This document shows positions 51,228 through 59,752 of a DNA stretch of 64,000 bases, piece after piece. The notes under the pieces were generated by a model that ran no database searches, was not told the DNA's origin, and saw only the letters and a program-made list of their open reading frames with translations. Position 1 is the stretch's first letter. Each line of letters opens with the position of its first letter. Position numbers and translations under genes: made by a program. Source of the stretch: Hypericibacter terrae (GTDB taxonomy: Bacteria; Pseudomonadota; Alphaproteobacteria; Dongiales; Dongiaceae); contig NZ_CP042906.1 of NCBI RefSeq assembly GCF_008728855.1, positions 5,051,001-5,115,000 of the forward strand, read 5' to 3'.

Positions 51228-51953
51228 ATGGAGGAAAAGACCGAGGAAAAATCGGGGGCCAAGGCGCCGATCACCATCAAGAAATATGCCAACCGGCGTC
51301 TCTACAACACGGCCACCAGCAGCTATGTGACGCTCGACCATCTCTGCCAGATGGTGAAGGACGGCGTCGAATTCGTGGTCTATGACGCCAAGAGCGGCGA
51401 GGACATCACCCGGTCGGTCCTGACCCAGATCATCGTCGAGGAGGAATCGAAGGGCGGGCAGAATCTGCTTCCCCTCAACTTCCTGCGCCAGCTCATCAGC
51501 TTCTATGGCGACAATCTGCAGTTCCTGGTCCCGCGCTATCTCGAGCAATCGATGGAATCCTTCGCGCGCAACCAGGAGCAGATGCGCCGCTACATGCATG
51601 ACAGCCTCGGCGGCATGTTCCCGTTCGGCCGCTTCGAGGAAATGAGCAAGCAGAATCTGGTCTTCTTCGAGCGCGCGATGCGGATGTTCAATCCGTTCCA
51701 GGCCGGCATGCCGCCGCAGGCCGGCGGCGCCCCGGGCGCGACGCCCCGCCCGAGCGAAGGGCCGCCGCGCGCCAATGCGACGCCGCCGGCGGGTTCGCCG
51801 CCGCAGAGCGAGGATCAGATCGAGGAATTGCGTTCCCGGCTGGAAGCGATCCAGCGCGAGATCTCGTCGCTGGTCGGCAAGGCGCGCGAGGAACAGAAGT
51901 CCGAGGCCAAGCCGCCCAAGACGCCCGATAAAGGCGCGACCGACAAGAGCTGA
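51228..51953 (+). CDS. phaR: PHB synthesis repressor PhaR
   Basis: 241 residues. The N-terminal PHB/PHA accumulation regulator DNA-binding domain reads ITIKKYANRRLYNTATSSYV and LDHLCQMVKDGVEFVVYDAK; the PHB-binding middle domain includes LPLNFLRQLISFYGDNLQFLVP; the tail is Pro/Gly-rich then a coiled coil. PhaR senses PHB and represses phasin and pha genes. ATG 51228 with GAGGTGA upstream is preferred to the GTG at 51207. Divergent from phaE. Confidence 0.94.
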   Translation: MEEKTEEKSGAKAPITIKKYANRRLYNTATSSYVTLDHLCQMVKDGVEFVVYDAKSGEDITRSVLTQIIVEEESKGGQNLLPLNFLRQLISFYGDNLQFLVPRYLEQSMESFARNQEQMRRYMHDSLGGMFPFGRFEEMSKQNLVFFERAMRMFNPFQAGMPPQAGGAPGATPRPSEGPPRANATPPAGSPPQSEDQIEELRSRLEAIQREISSLVGKAREEQKSEAKPPKTPDKGATDKS

Positions 51954-51967
51954 GCAAACCAGGTTAT

Positions 51968-52067
51968 CCCCTCCCCCGCTTCGCGGGGGAAGGGTTAGGG
52001 AGGGGGATCACGCGACATCGATCGCGTTTGCCCCCTCCCTAGCCCTCCCCCAAAAGAAGGGGGAGGG
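51968..52067. repeat. Type B REP pair
   Basis: Left arm CCCCTCCCCCGCTTCGCGGG with GTTAGGGAGGGGG tail and inverted right arm ending AGAAGGGGGAGGG; the two hairpin loops differ (CTTCG versus AAAAG). It lies between convergent phaR and the c-di-GMP gene. Confidence 0.85.
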
Positions 52068-52083
52068 AACAAGAAAAATCAGA

Positions 52084-53829
52084 TCACGCAGCCCCGGCCT
52101 TCTTCGCGCCGCTCTTGAGTGCGGGCAGGGTCGCGACCGGCTGGCTGCCGGCGAGCCAGGGCCGCTCGAGGCTCGGGCGGCCGAAATAATAGCCCTGCAG
52201 ATAATGAACACCCTCATTGGCGAGGAAGCCCGCATCCTCGCCGGTCTCGACGCATTCGGCGACCGTCTTGAGGCCGAAGGCATCGGCCATGCCCAGAAGG
52301 TTGCGCACGAAGAGCTGATGCTCGGGGTTGTCGCGCAGATTGCGGATGAAGCTGCCGTCGATCTTGACGATGTCGAAGTTGAGCGCCTGAAGATGGCGGA
52401 AGCTGGTATAGCCGGCGCCGAAATCGTCGAGCGACAGCCGGCAGCCGAGGTCCTTCAGCTGCTGGATGAAGCGCGCCGTCTCTTCGACATCCTGCAGCGC
52501 CGTCGTCTCGGTGATCTCGAAGATCAGCCGGCGGGCCATTTCCGGGCGATCCTGCAACAGCAGCTTCAGCGCGCGGAACCAGGTCGGATCGGCAGCGGTC
52601 AGGCCCGAGAGATTGACCGCCAGCTCGACCGTGGGGTGGATCGCCAGCTCCGCCGCGGCCAGCTCGAGCACGTGGCGGTCCATCTGGCGCACGAGCCCCA
52701 GCTGTTCGACCACCGGCACGAAGGCAGCCGCGGGCACCAGCTCGCCGCTCGCGCTCTTGAGGCGGATCAGGCATTCATAGGAAACCGGCTGATGCGTGAC
52801 GGCATCGACCACGGGCTGGAAGGCGAAGCAGAGCCGGTTTTCGGCGATCGCGCGCTCCACCTCGGTGACGATGGTCTGGCTGCGGCGATGCAGCAGGTTC
52901 TGCTGCTGCGAGGCCTGATAGAGCGTGAAGCGGTCGCGCCCGTCGCGCTTGGCCTGGCGCAGCGCGGTCTCGGCGCGGGTGACGATGTCCTCGGCCGTCA
53001 TATGCTCCGGATTCGGGAACACCAGGCCGCCGATCGAAACCGTCACATGGACGCGCGCCGGGTCGACGGGGATCGACATCTCGCGCACCGCCTGCAGGAT
53101 GCGCTCGGCCGCGCGGTTCATCTGGATATCGGAGCAGCGCGGCAGCAGCACGCCGAAACGGTCGGCACCGATGCGGCCGACCGTGTCGGAGGAACGCAGG
53201 ATGTGATCGAGATGCTGGCCGATCGCGATCAGCACCTGGTCGCCCGCCTGGTAGCCGAACGCGTTGTTGACCTTGCTCAGATTGTCGACGCCGATCACCA
53301 GGAAGGCGCTGGTGACGTTGGCCTCGTAACTTTCCTTGAGGCAGAGGTCGATCGAATCGCGCAGGCGCAGCTTGTTGAAATGGCCGGTGAGGTCGTCGAA
53401 GCTCGCCAGCCGCTCGAGCCGCGCTTCGTGCTGCTTGCGCGCATTGATCATGCGCAGCGTGCCGATCAGCCGCTCGGGATCGCCGCCTTCCCCGAGCTTC
53501 ACCGCGCCGCGATCATGCACCCAGCATTCCTCGCCGCTCTGCAGGCGCAGGCGGTATTCGCAGTCGTAAGGCGCATGCTGGTTGAAATGCTCGGTCAACG
53601 CCTTGAGGCGCTGCGGCAGGTCCTCGGGATGGATGTGACTGGCCAGCATGCGACCGGAGTCCGGCACCAGCTCATCGCCCGTGCCGAAGAAACCGCTCGC
53701 CAACCCGACCCACTCGATCCGGTCTGCGGTCAGATCCCAGTCATAGACAAGATCGCCGGAAGCCTCGATGGCGTCCCGAACCCAATCCTTGGAATCGGGG
53801 GCCGTCTGCGGCCAAGACCGCGCCGTCAT
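52084..53829 (-). CDS. PAS-GGDEF-EAL protein, degenerate GGDEF and intact EAL
   Basis: 581 residues: an N-terminal PAS domain (about 10-130), a GGDEF domain (about 135-295) and a C-terminal EAL domain (about 310-570). The GGDEF signature reads GADRF, so cyclase activity is unlikely. The EAL domain keeps its catalytic residues: YECLIRL (as ExL), NLSGLT, FEITET, LDDFGAGYTSF, VKIDGSFIR and AECVET, so it should hydrolyse c-di-GMP. No signal peptide or membrane helix is seen. ATG 53829 has AGGAGG nine bases upstream. The degenerate GGDEF may be a GTP-sensing regulator. Confidence 0.9.
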   Translation of the reverse strand: MTARSWPQTAPDSKDWVRDAIEASGDLVYDWDLTADRIEWVGLASGFFGTGDELVPDSGRMLASHIHPEDLPQRLKALTEHFNQHAPYDCEYRLRLQSGEECWVHDRGAVKLGEGGDPERLIGTLRMINARKQHEARLERLASFDDLTGHFNKLRLRDSIDLCLKESYEANVTSAFLVIGVDNLSKVNNAFGYQAGDQVLIAIGQHLDHILRSSDTVGRIGADRFGVLLPRCSDIQMNRAAERILQAVREMSIPVDPARVHVTVSIGGLVFPNPEHMTAEDIVTRAETALRQAKRDGRDRFTLYQASQQQNLLHRRSQTIVTEVERAIAENRLCFAFQPVVDAVTHQPVSYECLIRLKSASGELVPAAAFVPVVEQLGLVRQMDRHVLELAAAELAIHPTVELAVNLSGLTAADPTWFRALKLLLQDRPEMARRLIFEITETTALQDVEETARFIQQLKDLGCRLSLDDFGAGYTSFRHLQALNFDIVKIDGSFIRNLRDNPEHQLFVRNLLGMADAFGLKTVAECVETGEDAGFLANEGVHYLQGYYFGRPSLERPWLAGSQPVATLPALKSGAKKAGAA

Positions 53830-54140
53830 GGGCAACAACCTCCTACCTGAAGGCATTCGGCCGGCGGCAACCAGGAAACCAGATGCCCTAACCTGGATCC
53901 CTCGCCGGCTTCCCGGACGATAGGGGCCGCGGCTTTAAGAATCTATGAAACCAGATGGTTGCCGCGGGACCGCTCGATCTTGCGCTAAATCCGGCGGGTT
54001 TCAGCGGATTTGCCTCGAATTTGAAGTTAACTGGCTAATATCATTTTAACCATGTTTGTTAGCGATCTCGGCTTGTCCCCCGGGCGTTTGCCTCAATAAT
54101 CGGATTGAGAGGCCGGCCTACGGCCCTGGAGGACAAAAGA
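53830..54140. other. 311-bp gap with hairpin and AT-rich tract
   Basis: Contains an inverted repeat AAATCCG / CGGATTT (53987-53993, 54005-54011), an AT-rich region around 54018-54055 (GAAGTTAACTGGCTAATATC), and a weak promoter-like TTGAAG-17-TTTTAA. No coding sequence is supported. Promoters for the divergent PAS-EAL and 54141 genes probably lie here. Confidence 0.4.
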
Positions 54141-54482
54141 ATGCCGCTCGATATCGTGACGCCACCGATATCGTCATCGATTACCAGACAGGATCGCTGG
54201 CAAGCCGCCCTGCCGCGGGCCGACAGGCCTGCGGCGGCGAGCTCGGCCGATCTGTTTGCGGCATCGGCGGCGCCGGAAATTTCGCGCGCCCAGACCCCGC
54301 CGGCGGGCAGCAGCGCCGCCTTCCTGGCCCAGACCCTCGCGCAGGCCGAGACCGTCAGGCCGCGTGCCAGCGCGCCCCTGCCGCCCGCCAAGGCCACGCT
54401 GGTGGCGCAGCGCTATGAACTGGCCGAGAGCCGCGATGCCATCCTGCGCGGCGAGCCCATCCTGTTTCGCGTTCGCGCCTGA
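54141..54482 (+). CDS. Hypothetical protein, Ala/Pro-rich
   Basis: 113 residues beginning MPLDIVTPPISSSITRQ, rich in Ala, Pro and Ser, with a more ordered C-terminal segment TLVAQRYELAESRDAILRGE then PILFRV. No signal peptide or membrane helix. GGAGGA seven bases upstream of ATG 54141 is a good ribosome site, supporting a real gene. I recognise no family. Confidence 0.55.
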   Translation: MPLDIVTPPISSSITRQDRWQAALPRADRPAAASSADLFAASAAPEISRAQTPPAGSSAAFLAQTLAQAETVRPRASAPLPPAKATLVAQRYELAESRDAILRGEPILFRVRA

Positions 54483-54611
54483 ACACCGCCTGACGGCGCG
54501 CCAGCCGTTCGATAGCAGAACCGCAGAGCCATCGACGCCTGGCCATCGCCGGCCTTATGCTGGCGCCCGCTTGCCCGAAGACCCGTCAGCGGAATTGCGG
54601 TCGAAACCCTC

Positions 54612-55364
54612 ATGCGCATTCTCGTCTTCCAACATATCGCCTGCGAGCATCCCGGCATCTTTCGCGAATTCCTGCAGAGCGACGGGATCGCCTGGGACGC
54701 GATCGAGCTCGACGAGGGACAACCGATCCCGGCGCTCGATCGCTATGACGCGCTCTGGGTCATGGGCGGGCCCATGGATGTCTGGCAGACCGAGCAGCAT
54801 CCCTGGCTGATCCCGGAGAAGGCCGCCATCCGCCAGGCCGTGCTCGGCCGGCGCATGCCTTATCTGGGAATGTGCCTGGGCCATCAGCTCCTGGCCGATG
54901 CGCTGGGCGGCGAGTGCAAGCTCATGGCCAAGCCCGAGATCGGCGTGCTGGGCGTCGAGCTGACCAAGGAAGCGCATCGCGACGTCCTGTTTCGTGGGCT
55001 GCCGACCAAGGCGAAGGCACTGCAATGGCATTCGGTGGAGGTGACCAGGCTGCCGCCGCAGGCGACGGTGCTGGCGCGCTCGCCCGATTGCGCGGTCGAG
55101 GCCATGCGGGTCGGCGAGCGGGCCTGGGGCATCCAGTATCATGTCGAGATCACGGGCGAGACCGTGCCGCAATGGGGCTGCGTGCCGGAATATGCCAAGG
55201 CGCTGGCCGACCGGCTCGGCGCCGACGCCCTTCCCCAGATCGAGGCCGCGGCCAAGCAGGAGCTGGCCTCGATGACGCTGGCGGCGCGCCGGCTTTATGA
55301 CAATTTCCTCGGCGTCGCGCGCGCCCACAAGGCCGCGCGCGGATCAGGCCGCGCCGCGCAATAA
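54612..55364 (+). CDS. Class I glutamine amidotransferase-like protein
   Basis: 250 residues. The catalytic Cys lies in YLGMCLGHQLLADALGG, with the His-Glu pair in GIQYHVEITGE; an N-terminal DALWVMGGPMDVWQ loop is typical of GMP-synthase-like stand-alone GATases. Members include enzymes acting on gamma-glutamyl compounds. The substrate is unknown. No synthase domain partner gene is adjacent. Confidence 0.87.
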   Translation: MRILVFQHIACEHPGIFREFLQSDGIAWDAIELDEGQPIPALDRYDALWVMGGPMDVWQTEQHPWLIPEKAAIRQAVLGRRMPYLGMCLGHQLLADALGGECKLMAKPEIGVLGVELTKEAHRDVLFRGLPTKAKALQWHSVEVTRLPPQATVLARSPDCAVEAMRVGERAWGIQYHVEITGETVPQWGCVPEYAKALADRLGADALPQIEAAAKQELASMTLAARRLYDNFLGVARAHKAARGSGRAAQ

Positions 55365-55458
55365 CGCAGGCGAGACTCGCTCGGCCCTCGCGGCTCAGGG
55401 TTACGCCGGCGGTTCACATCTTTGCTCTCCGCGACGAAGCAACCGAAGAGAGGCGGTG

Positions 55459-55965
55459 ATGGTCGGGAAAAGTGCGCTCGCGGCAATTGTCGCGGTGGGT
55501 TGGCTGGTGACGGGCACGCTGTTCTTCGCTGACGGGGCTGCCAAGGCCGATGCACCCGAGGAATTCGACTTCGTCCAGACGGCGACGTCGGGGAGCTTCA
55601 AGGACGGCATCCTGACACTCCATGGCATCGGCAAGGCGACGACCTTTTTCGGCGAGCGCCCCAACCGCGACGTCGGCGAGATACCCTACGATGAGTTCGT
55701 GGCGTCTTGGGATGCCGCAAAGGAGAGCTTTGCCGCCGATCCGCCCAATGCCAGCCTCGTCTTCCACAATGGCGGGCAGGCCGGCATCGCCATCGTCGAG
55801 CTGAGCGAACCCGCGCTCGCCGGAGACGCGATCCGCTACCATGTCAAGTTTCTCGGCGGAGATCTGCCGGAAACCATCGGGCCGGCATCGCTGTTCATCG
55901 ATCCGGGCTTCATCGCCGGTGCAATGTTCAAATTCCATCAGCACAAACAAAATCCCCAAAACTGA
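55459..55965 (+). CDS. Exported hypothetical protein
   Basis: 168 residues with a signal peptide (cleavage near residue 30, AAKA/DAPE). The mature domain begins FDFVQTATSGSFKDGILTLHGIGKAT and continues FFGERPNRDVGEIPYDEFV and LVFHNGGQAGIAIVELSEPALAG, a pattern I associate with an uncharacterised exported family in proteobacteria. Function unknown. ATG 55459 is used because the signal peptide begins there. Confidence 0.7.
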   Translation: MVGKSALAAIVAVGWLVTGTLFFADGAAKADAPEEFDFVQTATSGSFKDGILTLHGIGKATTFFGERPNRDVGEIPYDEFVASWDAAKESFAADPPNASLVFHNGGQAGIAIVELSEPALAGDAIRYHVKFLGGDLPETIGPASLFIDPGFIAGAMFKFHQHKQNPQN

Positions 55966-56014
55966 CGGAAGTCGCGCGTCAATCCTGATCGGGGTTTAAG
56001 TCGGCGAGACCCGT

Positions 56015-56908
56015 TCAGATCTCGCGGCGCAGGGCCACGCCCGCAACGACGAGGCCGATGCCGAGCAGCTCCGTCAGGCTCGGCACCTGCTGCAGCACGA
56101 CGAACCCGATCAGGCTCGCCATCGCCGGCAGCACCGACAGCAGCAGCGCGAAATGCGCGCGGGGCAACCGCGCCATGGCGAGCTGGTCGCAGATATAGGG
56201 CAGGACCGACGAGGCGATGCCCACACCGGCGCCCGCCAGTAGCAGCCAGGGATCGCCGAAGGCAGGCCAGGCGGCGCCGATCCCGAAGGGCGTGATGGCG
56301 AGGAGCGCCACGCCCATCGCCGCGCCCAGCCGCTCGATACCGGCGGCACCGCCCGACGCAGCGATGCGATGGCCGAGCAGGATATAGAGCAGGAACAGCC
56401 CCGCATTGGCGAAGGCGAAGAGATAGCCCAGCGGCTCGCCCGCCAGCCGGATGTCGGTCAGGATCGCGACGCCGGCGACCGCCAGGCCCAGCGCCAACAG
56501 ATTGCGCGCCGTTCGCATGCCGATGGCGGCGAGCGCGATCGGGCCGATGAACTCGATGGCGCCGACCGTGCCGAGCGGCAGCCGGTCGATCGCCAGATAG
56601 AAGGTTGCGTTCATCGCCGCCAGCACCAGACCCAGCGCCAGCACGGTCAGGCGCTGGGTCTGCGTGGCCCGAAGCCAGAAGCGCCAGGCGCGGCGCGACA
56701 GGCCGAAGATCAGAGCCGCGGTCGCGATGCGCAGCCAGGCGACACCCAGCACCTCGATCTTCGCGAACAGCAGCACCGCGAAGGACGGTCCCAGATAATG
56801 GAAGACCGCGCTGGCCATGAAATAGCCCAGCGGCGGAATGCGCCCGGCCCTCGCGCCGAGCGGGACTGGCGAGGCTGGCCGCGTCTGCGACGATGGCGAA
56901 GAATCCAT
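56015..56908 (-). CDS. EamA-family transporter, RhtA-like
   Basis: 297 residues with about ten membrane helices. YFMASAVFHYLGPSFAVLLF, YLAIDRLPLGTVGAIEFIGPI and LPYICDQLAMARLPRAHFALLL resemble the threonine/homoserine exporter RhtA. Substrate unproven. ATG 56908 gives MDSSPSSQT; the longer open frame runs through the divergent Lrp gene promoter. The adjacent divergent Lrp regulator suggests amino acid export under Lrp-type control. Confidence 0.83.
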   Translation of the reverse strand: MDSSPSSQTRPASPVPLGARAGRIPPLGYFMASAVFHYLGPSFAVLLFAKIEVLGVAWLRIATAALIFGLSRRAWRFWLRATQTQRLTVLALGLVLAAMNATFYLAIDRLPLGTVGAIEFIGPIALAAIGMRTARNLLALGLAVAGVAILTDIRLAGEPLGYLFAFANAGLFLLYILLGHRIAASGGAAGIERLGAAMGVALLAITPFGIGAAWPAFGDPWLLLAGAGVGIASSVLPYICDQLAMARLPRAHFALLLSVLPAMASLIGFVVLQQVPSLTELLGIGLVVAGVALRREI

Positions 56909-56979
56909 GACCGCCCTATGATCGGACGACGGATGCAGACGCTTCCATATCGAGACGAAAGAGATCCGGATATTCTTCG

Positions 56980-57474
56980 ATGAAATCGAAAGCGAAACGG
57001 CCAATCGGCCTTCAATTGTCGAAGTTGCTCCAGGATCCCCGCAATCTCGACCTCCTCCGCCATTTGCGCGCGGATCCGCGCATCGCCATCTCCGCCCTGG
57101 CGCGCAAGGTGAAGATGTCAGCGCCGGCGGTGAAGGAACGCGTCCAGCGCCTCGAGGAGGCCGGTATCATCCAGGGCTATCGCCTCGAGCTCGATCCGGC
57201 CGCGCTTGGTCTGCCGATCGCGGCGATCGTCCGCATCCGTCCGATGCCGGGCCAGCTGCCGAAGATCGCGAAGCTCGCCCAGTCGCTGCCGCAGGTGGCC
57301 GAATGTCATCGCATCACCGGCGAGGATTGCTTCCTGATGAAGATCCATCTGGAATCGCTCGACGCGCTCGATCCCCTGCTCGACCGCTTCCTCGTCTTCG
57401 GCCAGACCACGACCTCGATCCTGCAGTCGAGCCCCGTGCCCTCGCGCGCGCCGCCGCTGCCCGACGAACGGTGA
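56980..57474 (+). CDS. Lrp/AsnC-family transcriptional regulator
   Basis: 164 residues. Winged-helix DNA-binding domain (about 20-75) with LLRHLRADPRIAISALARKV plus MSAPAVKERVQRLEEAGII, then the RAM/AsnC ligand domain with GYRLELDPAALGLPIAAIV and HRITGEDCFLMKIH. It senses an amino acid or similar ligand. Divergent from the RhtA-like exporter with 71 bases between starts, so it likely controls that exporter. Confidence 0.9.
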   Translation: MKSKAKRPIGLQLSKLLQDPRNLDLLRHLRADPRIAISALARKVKMSAPAVKERVQRLEEAGIIQGYRLELDPAALGLPIAAIVRIRPMPGQLPKIAKLAQSLPQVAECHRITGEDCFLMKIHLESLDALDPLLDRFLVFGQTTTSILQSSPVPSRAPPLPDER

Positions 57475-58065
57475 CGGCCGAAGATTCGCACTGGGAGGGC
57501 CGGAAAGGTTTCGGTCCCGCCCGCGTGAGTTGAAGTCCGAGGAGAGAGGCGCTCGAACCCTCGCCACGCGGGCGGAAACCGGCAGGCCCCTGTCGTCGCG
57601 AGGGCCCGAACCACCGGTCGACTGCTGGGCAAACAAGGGGAGAGCCAAGTTTCGCCCAACCGGTCCCGCGACCGGCGGATCCCGATGGAAGTCCTTGCCG
57701 GGTTTGAGCCCGGGAATCTGGCGTCTAGTCCGTCAGAGCAGGCCCCCACCTGCCCTGGATCCCCGAGCCTCGTTGCGGCCATGCCACCCACCGAAATCCC
57801 GATCCTGCAGGCTCGTGACCATGGCCGTTCGGACTGTCGCACTGTCATGGACGCCACGTTCCGAACCGGTCGCGATGCCAATCCCTGCCAGCACCAAAAG
57901 CACCAAGAAAATCAGAGATTTGACGATGAACTTGGTGCGCTGGGTCAGGGTCGTCATGGCGGTGTATAAAATGCAATTAAGAACCATTTGCAAATATATC
58001 TAAGGCCCCCGACGAGGCCTGTCAAGCGTTGTCGCGAATGATTCGCAAAAAGGAGGAAGGACCGC
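57475..58065. other. 591-bp region with no confident gene
   Basis: Holds the doubtful small ORF at 57733-57957. Also visible: palindrome ATTTGCAAAT (57986-57995) in an AT-rich patch, and GCGAATGATTCGC (58035-58047). The first 250 bases are GC-rich without a codon-usage-consistent frame. It may be decayed coding sequence. Confidence 0.4.
57733..57957 (-). pseudogene. Possible remnant: N-terminal membrane segment of a larger protein
   Basis: From ATG 57957 the frame gives 74 residues starting MTTLTQRTKFIVKSLIFLVL, a clear membrane helix, then SATVRTAMVTSLQDRDFGG before degrading into Gly/Arg-rich sequence and a stop. The start resembles the first helix of a methyl-accepting chemotaxis protein or sensor kinase. 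There is no ribosome site. It may be a truncated gene; a real small membrane protein is an alternative. Confidence 0.3.
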
Positions 58066-58455
58066 CTAGCCGGGCTTCTTCTCGGCCGCGAGGAAGCGCG
58101 CGAGGTCGACCACAGCGCGCTGATGGCGCCCGCGCATGACGACGCGCTCGCCCTGGCGCGCCTCGACCTGGAAATCCACGCGTCGCCCCTGGACCGCGAC
58201 GACCTCGGCCGTGGCCTCGATCGCCTGCCCCAGCGGAGCGGCCGCCAGGTGCTCGATATCGACCCTGGTGCCGACGCTGACTTCACCGGCTTCGTAGCAG
58301 CCGAGGATCGCGCGATGGCTTGCATCCTCGAGGAAGCCGATCAGGGCGGGGGTCGAAACCACATGCACGCCCGCATTGCCGATCGCCGATGCCGTGTGCG
58401 ACGGGCTCGGCTCGATGCGATAAACCCCGCGCGCGCCGATCGCGATCGGCTTCAT
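58066..58455 (-). CDS. FlK-like thioesterase family protein
   Basis: 129 residues, hot-dog fold. Beginning MKPIAIGARGVYRIEPSPSH, with TPALIGFLEDASHRAIL and the conserved C-terminal GRHQRAVVDLARF, it matches the fluoroacetyl-CoA-thioesterase-like family. Acyl-CoA substrates are likely; the specific one is unknown. The start codon overlaps the agmatinase stop by ATGA, so the two are coupled. Confidence 0.8.
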   Translation of the reverse strand: MKPIAIGARGVYRIEPSPSHTASAIGNAGVHVVSTPALIGFLEDASHRAILGCYEAGEVSVGTRVDIEHLAAAPLGQAIEATAEVVAVQGRRVDFQVEARQGERVVMRGRHQRAVVDLARFLAAEKKPG

Positions 58456-59426
58456 GCGGAGACCCGGCGCTCATGGCGCGCCTGGAAGATGAAGCCCAGG
58501 AAGTTCATCAGGATCTGCGCCGCGAGGAAGCAGGTGATGCCGGTAGGATCGTAATGCGGCGCCACCTCGACCAGATCGATTCCCACCACATCGCCCTGGC
58601 GCGCCAACCCCTGCAGGATCTCCAGCACCTCGTAATAGAGGAAGCCGCCATGGCTCGGCGTGCCGGTGCCCGGAGCGATCGAAGGATCGAAGCCATCGAT
58701 GTCGATGGTGACATAGTAGCGCTTGCCCGCCGGAATCTTCGCGAGCGTGCCGGCCGTGCCGAGCCGTCGCACGTCGCGCACCGACAGGATCGCGGATCCC
58801 GCCCGGCGCGCCGCCTCGTAGTCTTCGCGGTTCGACGAGGAGACGTTGCGGATGCCGAGCTGCGTCATGCCCTGCACATGCGCCATCTCCGACGCGCGGC
58901 GCAGCGGGTTGCCATGGCCGTAGCGCACGCCATGCCGCTCGTCGACGAAATCGAGATGCGCGTCGAAATGGACGATATGGACCGGCTTCTCCTCGGAGAA
59001 TGCCGCGATGACCGGCGCGTGGATCGCGTGATCGCCGCCGAGACAGAGCGGCATCGCGCCTGCCTTCAGGATCTGGCGCACCGCCGCCTCGGTGTTGCGA
59101 TGGCAGGTCATGGTGTCGGTATGGACCATGTCCACATCGCCGGCATCGACCATGCGGACCTTCTCGGTCGGCAGATAGACGACGTCATCCTCATGGTCGT
59201 AGGCGCCGGCATGGCCGAAACAGAACAAAGTCGATGCCTCGCGAATGCCACGGGGCCCGAACCGCGCCCCGGCGCGATACTGCGTCCCCATGTCGAACGG
59301 CACCCCCAGCACCGCCACGTCCGCATCGATCTTCGCAAGATCGGTGCAGATCGGCTGCTTGGCGAAAGTGCAATGCCCGACGAAGGGCAAATTGAGTCGG
59401 CCGGTGTCATAGCCATGCTGGGCCAT
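58452..59426 (-). CDS. speB: Agmatinase / ureohydrolase
   Basis: 324 residues. The binuclear Mn-binding ureohydrolase motifs are present: LGGDHAIHAPV, VHFDAHLDFVDE and TIDIDGFDPSIAPGTGTP, with the C-terminal GIDLVEVAPHYDPTGIT. The sequence fits agmatinases, which release urea from agmatine to give putrescine. Guanidinobutyrase or other guanidino substrates are possible. It reads into a thioesterase gene, an odd pairing. Putrescine could feed the homospermidine synthase at 29.4 kb. Confidence 0.88.
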   Translation of the reverse strand: MAQHGYDTGRLNLPFVGHCTFAKQPICTDLAKIDADVAVLGVPFDMGTQYRAGARFGPRGIREASTLFCFGHAGAYDHEDDVVYLPTEKVRMVDAGDVDMVHTDTMTCHRNTEAAVRQILKAGAMPLCLGGDHAIHAPVIAAFSEEKPVHIVHFDAHLDFVDERHGVRYGHGNPLRRASEMAHVQGMTQLGIRNVSSSNREDYEAARRAGSAILSVRDVRRLGTAGTLAKIPAGKRYYVTIDIDGFDPSIAPGTGTPSHGGFLYYEVLEILQGLARQGDVVGIDLVEVAPHYDPTGITCFLAAQILMNFLGFIFQARHERRVSA

Positions 59427-59752
59427 CGGGTTCCACGCTCCTGGTCGTTTCGGCCGTACGCATTTCGTTCGGCGTCGCGCATCGGCGGCTCACACGGTAG
59501 AACGCCGCCTCCGGGCCGCCAAGCGCGCCGTGGCGGCGATGCCTGCAGAAATCCGCGACGGAGATCGAGGATTCGCAGCGGATAGCGATACCACGCCGGT
59601 CGATCAAGGGTTGACAGGCCCCGCCTTTGTCGTTTGGTTAGGGCGTCCCCGAAACGCCCTGCCCCGCGGTGCATCCCGAATCATCCGTGATCGGAGGTCA
59701 CTGCGGCATTTCCCGTTCACCCCTGGCAGAAGGAATTGCCGCGATTCGGCCG
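59427..59752. other. 326-bp divergent intergenic region (speB / otsB)
   Basis: Should hold divergent promoters. A GTTGACAGGCC (about 59610) and TTTGTCGTTTGG (about 59628) are weak -35/-10-like matches. No RNA structure recognised. Confidence 0.35.

Noticed and set aside
57541-57575. tRNA gene on the minus strand suggested by a GGGTTCGAGC T-loop-like sequence
   Set aside because: The T-stem has a mismatch, and no acceptor stem, anticodon arm or CCA-adjacent pairing could be made around it.
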